Below are positions 31,033 through 38,592 of a stretch of 42,683 nt of DNA, piece after piece. A program made the position numbers and the translations under genes. Each line of letters begins with the position of its first letter. The stretch's first letter is position 1. Under the pieces are notes generated by a model, which saw only the letters and a program-made list of their open reading frames with translations, was not told the origin of the DNA and searched no databases. Origin of the DNA: Candidatus Omnitrophota bacterium (lineage in GTDB: Bacteria > Omnitrophota > Gorgyraeia > JABMSB01); the NCBI GenBank assembly GCA_013202205.1, contig JABMSB010000006.1, positions 1-42,683 on the forward strand, written 5' to 3'.

Positions 31033-32991
31033 CTAAATTGTTATTTCAATATGATCTTTAATGGAAAATAATTCTATTTCGCTAGAAATTTTCAGCTCGT
31101 TTTTAAGGTAATCTGAGATTTCTTTATTAAAATCCGTAGCTGTTATCCAGACTTCGTCAACTTTATTGCTCAAAAGTTTTTTTGGTGATTCTATGGCATT
31201 CTTACAACCAGGAAAATATTTTCCATGTTTTGCGCTATCCCCATCAAAAAATCTTGGTTGCATTTCAGAAGGTAAAATTTCCAATATATTTAATCCGCCG
31301 CCATAAAGCCCAAGGCTTTTTCCTTGCTTTCCAAGCGCTTCTGCCCTTCGCTTGAGCAATGCTCTATTTTTCATTAATTTTCCATAAAAATTATGGAAAA
31401 GGTTTTCTTCTGAAACATCGTTTTCCGGAATTTCTTGATCTTTAGAATTTTTTATTCCCCATGCGTATATCATCGCATTATTCATACCCCTAATAGATTC
31501 TACATCTTTTAGTCCACTTCTCTGCAATAGCCTTGTCAAACTATTTCTCGTAAAGTAATTCCAATGTTCATGACGAATAATATCTACATCTCCCATCCTC
31601 AGCTTTGTTTCACAGTTTGGGACCGCAACAAAAATGATTCCTCCATCATTCACTGCATCTTTTTGGGCATCGATGAATTCATCGGGATTCCGTATATGTT
31701 CAAGGACCCAGTAACTGGATACACAATCAAATTTTTCTTTAACTAATCCGATTTTAAAAAAATCATTAACTATTTCAATACCATGGTTTTTTCTTCCTTC
31801 TATGGCCATCGGACCAGGTTCACATCCTAATACTTTATCGGCTCCCATATCCTTTAATTTGCGAAGCAAATATCCGTCAGCACAACCCACCTCAAGAAAA
31901 GATTTTTCTCTGACATTGCCTTTGAGGGCCGATAAAATGTGCCTTAGTACATCATCGGCCCTTCTGGCTCCAAAATCTCCTTGGCCCAGGCTTGTTGAAA
32001 TCGAGTTTCCTTCTTGATATGCTTTTTTTAAGAATTCTTCTGTTTGAGATGAATATTTCTGAACTATCAATCCCCTCTCTTTATCGAATAGCATGGTAAA
32101 GGGGAGGCTATCGGGTAGGCCGTTATTGCCCGGAGAATCGAGAAGTCCGCTATGGAATGGCAAACTTTCAAATAGAAGCTCGTTTGGATCTGTTTTGAGA
32201 AATGCGTAATCATCCTCCTGGAGCATTTCAATACCCACCCTAAAACAATCTTTTGCTTTTGAGAGTAATATGAAATTATCTCCGATTTCTACTTTCTTGA
32301 GCAATCCTCTTTTCTGAAGTTCATTTCCCAGCTTAGGCATTTCATACTCAACATTTCTGCCTTCTTCAGGAAGGTATCTTACATAGAATGTGGCATTTTT
32401 CCTTATGGTTTTACCGTCTTCCTTTATAATTTCCCCGCAAAATTTTTTGTCGAAGCGGTAATCGACACCAAATTTTCTCTCTATGTAGTGTAAGAATGTT
32501 ATATCAAAGAATTTTCCGAAATTTATGATCTTCCCATCGGCCTTGTATAATCTGTCAAAAAAAGATCCATCCCCGAAACAATCATCGCCGACTCCCCTCA
32601 AAAGTTTTTCTGCGTCTTTTCCTATGGCTGCATGAGAAAATATCGGATCATCGCTTCTGACAGCAGATGCCTGATTTCTTACGAATTCACTAAAAATCCC
32701 AACAGTAGATTTTGAATGTTTCACATCAAATACTTCTTTTTTACAAAAACTGTAAGTATGGGTAGGTACAACTAAGGTGCCCTCTTCTAATACGTTCAGA
32801 AAAGCGGCTAATAGACTAAAAAGAAATTCATCCCTATCCTTTATTTCCCCCAGCTTACCAAAAGACCCGACATCAGAATGCACTAAAACGATATCCCCTC
32901 TTTGCAGACCAGCCTCTATCAGGCCCTGCTCGATATCCTCCTGCGTTATCTCGGATCCGTCAGAGATATAAAGAGATCTTCCTTTGCTCAT
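31033..32991 (-). CDS. Fusion: AAC(3)-family N-acyltransferase + class I methyltransferase with C-methyltransferase-like C-terminus
   Basis: AAC(3)-like: GDIVLVHSDVGSFGKLG, VVPTHTYSF, DDPIFSHAAIG. MT: FLEVGCADGYLLRKL, YWVLEHIRNPDEF. C-term: LGLYGGGLNILEIL...RFFDGDSAKHGKYFPGC. Confidence 0.85.
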   Translation of the reverse strand: MSKGRSLYISDGSEITQEDIEQGLIEAGLQRGDIVLVHSDVGSFGKLGEIKDRDEFLFSLLAAFLNVLEEGTLVVPTHTYSFCKKEVFDVKHSKSTVGIFSEFVRNQASAVRSDDPIFSHAAIGKDAEKLLRGVGDDCFGDGSFFDRLYKADGKIINFGKFFDITFLHYIERKFGVDYRFDKKFCGEIIKEDGKTIRKNATFYVRYLPEEGRNVEYEMPKLGNELQKRGLLKKVEIGDNFILLSKAKDCFRVGIEMLQEDDYAFLKTDPNELLFESLPFHSGLLDSPGNNGLPDSLPFTMLFDKERGLIVQKYSSQTEEFLKKAYQEGNSISTSLGQGDFGARRADDVLRHILSALKGNVREKSFLEVGCADGYLLRKLKDMGADKVLGCEPGPMAIEGRKNHGIEIVNDFFKIGLVKEKFDCVSSYWVLEHIRNPDEFIDAQKDAVNDGGIIFVAVPNCETKLRMGDVDIIRHEHWNYFTRNSLTRLLQRSGLKDVESIRGMNNAMIYAWGIKNSKDQEIPENDVSEENLFHNFYGKLMKNRALLKRRAEALGKQGKSLGLYGGGLNILEILPSEMQPRFFDGDSAKHGKYFPGCKNAIESPKKLLSNKVDEVWITATDFNKEISDYLKNELKISSEIELFSIKDHIEITI

Positions 32992-33695
32992 ACTATAACC
33001 CCACCGCCATTCACAAAAATATTCGCTCCATTAATATAATCTGATTCATCTCCGGCGAGAAACAATACTACGTTTGCCACATCTTCCGGTTTTGCTATTC
33101 TTTTGAGAGGGTTATTTGCTGCTGTTATCTCGATTAATTTTGGCGGCAGATTTGAAATCAAGTCGGTGGAAGTCATGCCGGGTGAAACCATATTGACTGT
33201 GCAATTATACCTTGCTAGCTCGACGGCCATAGATTTTGCCATGCCCATCAAGCCGTATTTTGCCGTGATGTAGTGTGAAAGCGAAGCAGAAGGTCTCCCC
33301 GCACAATATTCAGTCAATAGTATGATAAATTTAGTCTTATGCTTTGACCTTAATTGTTCTTTCAATGCGTCAAATGTATTATAAAGTCCTTTTATCTGCA
33401 CATCTATATGCTTAGAATAATCCGCCCATTGAAGCGACATCAGCTGTTTATTCTCTATTTTTGCGGTAACTGAAAAGACCATAATATCTATCTTTTCTTT
33501 ATCGAGTATTTTAGAAAATTCTCCTTTAACTGAATCGATCTCATTTATTTCTACCTTAAAAAAATTGATATCCGGGTTATTAGGTTTCTCTTTTTGGTAA
33601 CTTGAATACACTTTAATGCCTTTTTGTATCATCTTTTCAGATACCGCTGTACCGATACCTCCGCTTCCGCCAATAACAACTGCTGTTTTATTCAT
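32988..33695 (-). CDS. SDR-family oxidoreductase (FabG-like)
   Basis: VVIGGSGGIGTAVSEKM; SHYITAKYGLMGMAKSMAVELARYNCTVNMVSPG (YxxxK); NGANIFVNGGGVI. Confidence 0.92.
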   Translation of the reverse strand: MNKTAVVIGGSGGIGTAVSEKMIQKGIKVYSSYQKEKPNNPDINFFKVEINEIDSVKGEFSKILDKEKIDIMVFSVTAKIENKQLMSLQWADYSKHIDVQIKGLYNTFDALKEQLRSKHKTKFIILLTEYCAGRPSASLSHYITAKYGLMGMAKSMAVELARYNCTVNMVSPGMTSTDLISNLPPKLIEITAANNPLKRIAKPEDVANVVLFLAGDESDYINGANIFVNGGGVIV

Positions 33696-34135
33696 TTTTG
33701 CGCCTCAATTAATTTTATTTTTGCTTCTCCATTAATACAGACTTTGCCATCTTTTATTATTTCTGTTTTTAACGTTATTATGTTTATAACATTATTCTTT
33801 GCGGTCACTGTCCCCTTAACGGCGATGTCGTCATCATAAAATATTGGTAATTTAAAATTAAGTGTCTGTGAAAGATAAAGGGCATTCTTCCCGGGGCAAT
33901 AGATGCCAACCAATGTTGAAAATAAACTTCCTGCAAACATGCCATGCACTATATTCCTTTTGAATTGGCTTTTCTCCCCAAACTCTTTATCTACATGTAT
34001 GGGATTAAGGTCTCCTGTAAGATCCGCGAATTTCAAGACTTCATCGGAAGTTATCTTTTTAGTAAATTGATATATTTGCCCTACATGAATATCTGCCAAA
34101 CTGAGATCAGCTGCTTTCATATAAATTGACTCCAT
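33692..34135 (-). CDS. MaoC-like (R)-hydratase/dehydratase
   Basis: FADLTGDLNPIHVDKEFGEKSQFKRNIVHGMFAGSL hot-dog/MaoC motif; true start may be the internal Met (MKAADLS). Confidence 0.9.
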   Translation of the reverse strand: MESIYMKAADLSLADIHVGQIYQFTKKITSDEVLKFADLTGDLNPIHVDKEFGEKSQFKRNIVHGMFAGSLFSTLVGIYCPGKNALYLSQTLNFKLPIFYDDDIAVKGTVTAKNNVINIITLKTEIIKDGKVCINGEAKIKLIEAQK

Positions 34136-34349
34136 GTTTTTTTAAAACTTCTATAATATCTTTTACGCATTTAGTTGATGTCACTTCATCCATTGTAAAA
34201 TTTATATTGAACCCGCTTTCCAATTCAGATATTAACATTAATCCGTTGAATGAATCCCAAGCCTCAACATTATCAGGTGATGTATCATCATTTATAGCCT
34301 CTTCATCGATTTCTAAAACTTTTGATAATATCTGTTTTAATTTTTTCAT
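34107..34349 (-). CDS. Acyl carrier protein
   Basis: 80 aa, VEAWDSFNGLMLI (DSxxxL/M phosphopantetheine-site motif). Confidence 0.85.
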   Translation of the reverse strand: MKKLKQILSKVLEIDEEAINDDTSPDNVEAWDSFNGLMLISELESGFNINFTMDEVTSTKCVKDIIEVLKKHGVNLYESS

Positions 34350-36157
34350 TTTTTATCTACCTTAATAAATTCCGGGTATTTATATTCATTTGCCATTAAG
34401 AATTCCCATTTTCCCACACCATCCTTTTCTTCAACAAGCTTGAAACCATTTCTTTTATAAAATCCTTTTGCAGGAATATTCTTCTTTGTCGGAATAAACT
34501 CGCCGATTAAAGTTTTTTCTTTTTCTTCTTTTGCCTCTTCAAGTATATATGCCAGCATAGTTTCTTCTACTCTTCTGCCGATCACCCTACAACTTAACAG
34601 AAATGAGTCGATAATCCATCTCTCTTCCCCTTTTTTAACTATTGCGGCCCCTACAATTCCATTATCTCCGAATTTATCCTCAACTTTTATTGAAGATACC
34701 AGATAATCTTTGTTCTCTGAAAATCTCTTAATATCCTCTTCCAGATATCTCTTTGTAGTCATATTAAATTGATTAGTTTTTTGTGTAAGCTGTGCTATCC
34801 TGGGAATATTGAAGGAATTTGCTTTTTCTATAGTTACAACCATATCTAAAGCTGCAAGGTATTCGGTTATATCTATGGTTCTTTTACTAAGTTTTTGTCT
34901 TTTCCTTTGCCCTGCATACATTTGGCCCCTTTTTTTGTCTTCCTCAGAAACGTAAAATGAATTAAAATCATTTAATTCCATTAAAGTTTTCAGATATATA
35001 GATGCGTCCTCGGGCAAATCTACAACTTTTACTTCAGGTAATGCATTTTCGATCATCTCTCTGTTCAATTTATCATCGTCAAAGTACACAAAGCTATCCA
35101 ATCCTATATTTATCTCCTCTGCAACCGCTTTCATATTTGATATCTTGTCATTCCAATTTATCTGCATTGCTGCAAAATGCTCTTCTTTTAGGAGCTCATA
35201 CGGGTGCTCTCGAAATACCTTCACCGCATCATCAAGGTTATTCTTACTATTGATTGCCAGTATCACGCCTCGATTAAAAAGAGAGAGCAGATATCTTTGG
35301 AATTCTAAAAATGGTCTCCCTTCAGGTGTTGGGCCCAGCTTAATTCCTTCTAAACCGTCTTCCCCGACAATCCCTCCCCACAATACATTATCGAGATCTA
35401 ATACTATACACTTTTTACTAAGAGATAGCATGGGTTTTATATATGAAAGATATTCATTGCACAATTCGGATACATATTGCAAATTTAATTTCATATCAGC
35501 TATATAGTACATTTTGTAATCGATGATGTTTTGTTTTCCGATTCTTGAACAAAAGGAATTATAGTCAAAAATAAATACTTGGCTGTCATTCTTAAAGGCA
35601 TTCCTTAAATCAGCATTAAGCGTTTCTATAGATTCTATGAAACCGAACTTTTGCTTGCTTTCAACGATGCCTAAGGGGGAGTATGATGGTAGTTCAAAAT
35701 TATGGATCAGAATTTTAGCCGAAGAGTTCTCTTCTATTTTTTGGATCAAAGATTGTATTTCTTTTAACTTTTCACCGAGCAAATCTTTTCTTTGCTCATC
35801 AGAAATTTGGTAAGGCAAAAGATAGTATTCCCCCATAATTGTCCTGATATCTATAAAAATAATTATTAAATCAGGGTCGGATTTATAGAGTCCGCTGTTT
35901 TTATTAAGAATTTCTTGAGCGTACTGGTTATATTCGCCGACATGAAATATCGGAGAGATGCCCAATTCCCAACATTTTACAAAGAGAGTCTCTTTTATGC
36001 CATTAATAGTAAAACTTGATAAAATAGCAATTTTAATATTTTTTTCGCCTTGTGGCTTTTTATCTTCAACTTCCTGTTTGATTCTTCTGTACAAATTAAA
36101 ATAATCTGCAATGCCGCTAACTTCTTTTGAAGAAATTATCCCTTTAACATTATCCAT
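34346..36157 (-). CDS. FkbH-like HAD-IIIC family protein
   Basis: CIVLDLDNVLWGGIVGEDGLEGIKLG, YFDDDKLNREMI, C-terminal GNAT-like FGDNGIVGAAIVKK. Confidence 0.93.
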   Translation of the reverse strand: MDNVKGIISSKEVSGIADYFNLYRRIKQEVEDKKPQGEKNIKIAILSSFTINGIKETLFVKCWELGISPIFHVGEYNQYAQEILNKNSGLYKSDPDLIIIFIDIRTIMGEYYLLPYQISDEQRKDLLGEKLKEIQSLIQKIEENSSAKILIHNFELPSYSPLGIVESKQKFGFIESIETLNADLRNAFKNDSQVFIFDYNSFCSRIGKQNIIDYKMYYIADMKLNLQYVSELCNEYLSYIKPMLSLSKKCIVLDLDNVLWGGIVGEDGLEGIKLGPTPEGRPFLEFQRYLLSLFNRGVILAINSKNNLDDAVKVFREHPYELLKEEHFAAMQINWNDKISNMKAVAEEINIGLDSFVYFDDDKLNREMIENALPEVKVVDLPEDASIYLKTLMELNDFNSFYVSEEDKKRGQMYAGQRKRQKLSKRTIDITEYLAALDMVVTIEKANSFNIPRIAQLTQKTNQFNMTTKRYLEEDIKRFSENKDYLVSSIKVEDKFGDNGIVGAAIVKKGEERWIIDSFLLSCRVIGRRVEETMLAYILEEAKEEKEKTLIGEFIPTKKNIPAKGFYKRNGFKLVEEKDGVGKWEFLMANEYKYPEFIKVDKK

Positions 36158-36158
36158 C

Positions 36159-36551
36159 TTAATTATTCCCCATCACGATAGCGAAAGCAATAGCTTTATC
36201 GTTACAATGAGACAAAGTGACATATACCCGTAGGTCTCGAAAATCCTTATTATTAATTCTTGTTACCGGGATTTCATTTTCTTTGTTAAGTATCTCTATA
36301 TCCTTATAATTCAGACTTGGTTTATCCATGCCACCCAACGCTTTAACAATTGCTTCTTTGCCGGCATATCTTACGGCTAAATAGGAAGCAGCTTTTTCCT
36401 TAGAAAAACAATAGTTCAGTTCATTTTTGGTAAATACTTTATTCAAAAATATGCTGTTATTGGCAGGGTCTAGTCTTCTAAACCGGTCGATACTTTCAAT
36501 GTCAGTACCAATGCCAAATTTTTTAATCCCTTTCATCGTATCCGTAGGCAT
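36159..36551 (-). CDS. acpS: Holo-ACP synthase
   Basis: FGIGTDIESIDRFRRL, FTKNELNYCF, YLAVRYAGKEAIVKALGG. Confidence 0.93.
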   Translation of the reverse strand: MPTDTMKGIKKFGIGTDIESIDRFRRLDPANNSIFLNKVFTKNELNYCFSKEKAASYLAVRYAGKEAIVKALGGMDKPSLNYKDIEILNKENEIPVTRINNKDFRDLRVYVTLSHCNDKAIAFAIVMGNN

Positions 36552-36566
36552 AACTCTCTTCTCTGT

Positions 36567-36592
36567 GTGGCGCAGGCTTAAGCCTGCGCCAC
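36567..36592. repeat. Perfect 26-bp palindrome
   Basis: GTGGCGCAGGCTTAAGCCTGCGCCAC equals its own reverse complement. Confidence 0.95.
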
Positions 36593-36657
36593 TGCTATAT
36601 GGCCTGCCAGGCGGAAGCTGCTACTCTGAATCACCCAACCCATCTAGCGAAGTATGG

Positions 36658-36732
36658 TCGGGGCGGGCGGATTCGAACCGCCGACCTCTTGGTCCCGAAC
36701 CAAGCGCGCTAGCCAAGCTGCGCTACGCCCCG
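36658..36732 (-). tRNA. tRNA-Pro (CGG)
   Basis: CGGGGCG TA GCGC..GCGC G CTTGG TTCGGGA CCAAG AGGTC GGCGG TTCGAAT CCGCC CGCCCCG A; cloverleaf of 75 nt, anticodon CGG. Confidence 0.95.
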
Positions 36733-36743
36733 AATAGTAAAGT

Positions 36744-36772
36744 ACTATAGCAAAATATGGGTGTTGCGTCAA
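36744..36772 (-). promoter_or_regulatory. Promoter of tRNA-Pro
   Basis: Minus TTGACG (36772-36767), 17-nt spacer, TATAGT (36749-36744). Confidence 0.65.
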
Positions 36773-36792
36773 TATATAAAATAGGTTATAAT
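36764..36792 (+). promoter_or_regulatory. Promoter of fxsA
   Basis: TTGCGT (36764-36769), 17-nt spacer, TATAAT (36787-36792); AGGAGG before the fxsA ATG. Confidence 0.7.
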
Positions 36793-36814
36793 TAGCTTAT
36801 AAAGGAGGTCTGAG

Positions 36815-37219
36815 ATGCTTTTTTACCTTATAGTTCTCTTTACCGCCATACCGCTTATCGAGCTTGCGCTACTGATCAAGGTAGGCCAGCACATAGGTAC
36901 CATGAATACGGTGATGATCGTACTTGTAACCGGCATGATAGGTGCTATCATGGCCAGGCTGGAAGGGCTCAAGGTGCTCTTTCGCATGCAGACGGAGCTG
37001 AACTACGGGAGGATGCCTGCCGATTCACTCTTTGATGGCGTCTTAATACTGGTGGGCGGCATCTTGCTTATTACGCCCGGACTGATGACCGATTGTTTCG
37101 GATTCCTGATGTTATTTCCTTTAACGAGGTCTTATATTAAAGAGATGATAAGGAAAAAGTTACGTAGGACATTCGATGAGGGAAAGGTCATAGATATCAG
37201 GCTTTATGATCGATCTTAA
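36815..37219 (+). CDS. fxsA: FxsA family membrane protein
   Basis: FTAIPLIELALLIKVGQHIG, LEGLKVLFRMQTELNYGRMPADSLFDGVLILVGGILLITPGLMTDCFGFLMLFPLTR. Confidence 0.93.
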   Translation: MLFYLIVLFTAIPLIELALLIKVGQHIGTMNTVMIVLVTGMIGAIMARLEGLKVLFRMQTELNYGRMPADSLFDGVLILVGGILLITPGLMTDCFGFLMLFPLTRSYIKEMIRKKLRRTFDEGKVIDIRLYDRS

Positions 37220-37244
37220 GAATCCTTAGGCCGTTTCACAGAAT

Positions 37245-38513
37245 TTACCCAGATATCCCATCGGAATATCTGGTATCTGCTTCCTGCTTCACTGACACAT
37301 GACTCGTAGACCGCAGATTGCTCTGCGTTCCGCCGCCAGAGGTATCTCCACAGGCGTAACTTCCCCCAAAACTTGGGGTAGGATTGTTTATCTGAAATGA
37401 ACCTTCACTCCAGATATTCTGGTATGGGGATAGGTATGCAAGGTTTCTTGCAGCGTTTTGGTCTCTGTCTATAATGGTGCCGCACATGCCACATATGAAC
37501 TTACGCTCTGATAGGTCCATATCCACCCTCACTGCACCGCATACAGAGCAGGTCTTGGATGATGGATAAAACCTTGGTGCCTTTATGAGCTCTGACCCAT
37601 ACCATGTTGATTTGTAGCTGAGCTGGTTTAGAAACTGACTCCATCCTGAATCTGCGATCTGTCTTGATAGGTTGTGATTTTTTAGCATGCCTTTTATATT
37701 AAGGTCCTCAACTATTATCACCGACTTGGTTTTTGCCAAGTGAGTTGAGAGCTTGTTTAAAAAGTCCTTGCGTTCGTTTCTGATCCTTCTGTGCAGCCTG
37801 CCAAGGGATAAGGTAGATCTTTTTCTGTTTTGTGAGCCCTTCTTCTTCTTTGAATGTTGTCTCTGTCTTTTCTTTAGTAGCTTTAATGCGTGTTCTAAGG
37901 GTTTTGGGGATTCTATCTTAGTTCCATCTGAGAGAGAACAAAATGAGTTTAAGCCGACATCTATACCTATGGTTTGGTTCTTTATCACGTTGCATTCTTT
38001 TCTTTGGCGCTCTACAGAGAAGGATACAAACCATCTGTCTATGTCTTTAGATACGGTTGCTGATAAGATATCACCCTTTAGGTCTGTGAGTTCCTTTGTG
38101 CGGATTATTCCTATCCTGGGTAGTATTACAGAGTCTGTGTGTACATGCATTGAGCCTGTAAGCCTAAATGAGTCATTTTTGTTCTTTTTTCTAAACTTCG
38201 GGTGTCCTACTTTTCTTTTTGATTTCAGGCCTCTGTAGAAGTTGTTGAATGCCTTGTCCAGGTCCCTTAATGCCTCTTGGGGGGCACACTTAGATACCTC
38301 ATACATCCAGGGGAATTGGGTCTTTTTGAGCAGGTTTAGCTGTTTGTGCTGGGCTATGGCGTTGGATGACTTTTTTGTGAGCTTATACTCCTCTATCCGC
38401 AAGGAGAGGCCCCAGTTATAGGCAAATCTTGCGCATCCTGCGTGTTTTGCGAGGAGGGTCATCTGCTTATTGTTGGGCTTTAGCTCATAGCGGTAGCTCT
38501 GGTGGACTAACAT
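37245..38513 (-). CDS. tnpB: IS200/IS605-family TnpB (OrfB), RNA-guided nuclease
   Basis: RuvC motifs IGIDVGLNSFCSLSDG (D), VIIVEDLNIKGM (E), IDRDQNAARNLA (D); Zn finger CSVCGAV...CGMCG. Confidence 0.93.
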   Translation of the reverse strand: MLVHQSYRYELKPNNKQMTLLAKHAGCARFAYNWGLSLRIEEYKLTKKSSNAIAQHKQLNLLKKTQFPWMYEVSKCAPQEALRDLDKAFNNFYRGLKSKRKVGHPKFRKKNKNDSFRLTGSMHVHTDSVILPRIGIIRTKELTDLKGDILSATVSKDIDRWFVSFSVERQRKECNVIKNQTIGIDVGLNSFCSLSDGTKIESPKPLEHALKLLKKRQRQHSKKKKGSQNRKRSTLSLGRLHRRIRNERKDFLNKLSTHLAKTKSVIIVEDLNIKGMLKNHNLSRQIADSGWSQFLNQLSYKSTWYGSELIKAPRFYPSSKTCSVCGAVRVDMDLSERKFICGMCGTIIDRDQNAARNLAYLSPYQNIWSEGSFQINNPTPSFGGSYACGDTSGGGTQSNLRSTSHVSVKQEADTRYSDGISG

Positions 38514-38574
38514 CTTTTAAACCCTCTCATTGTTTTTGCTCTCGCTTCTATGCATTGCTTATCATATCTGGGTA
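37246..38574 (-). mobile_element. Solo-tnpB insertion element bounded by inverted repeats
   Basis: TACCCAGATAT at 37246-37256 and its exact reverse complement ATATCTGGGTA at 38564-38574 flank tnpB. Right-end 11-bp hairpin CCAGATATCCCATCGGAATATCTGG (37249-37273) overlaps the tnpB 3' end. Confidence 0.7.
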
Positions 38575-38592
38575 TATTTGTCATGGTAATTT

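Noticed and set aside
31033-32991. AAC(3) domain as an aminoglycoside resistance gene
   Set aside because: Fused to a methyltransferase and in an operon with ACP-dependent enzymes; a biosynthetic role is more plausible.
37753-38238. 161-aa plus-strand ORF
   Set aside because: Antisense shadow of tnpB.
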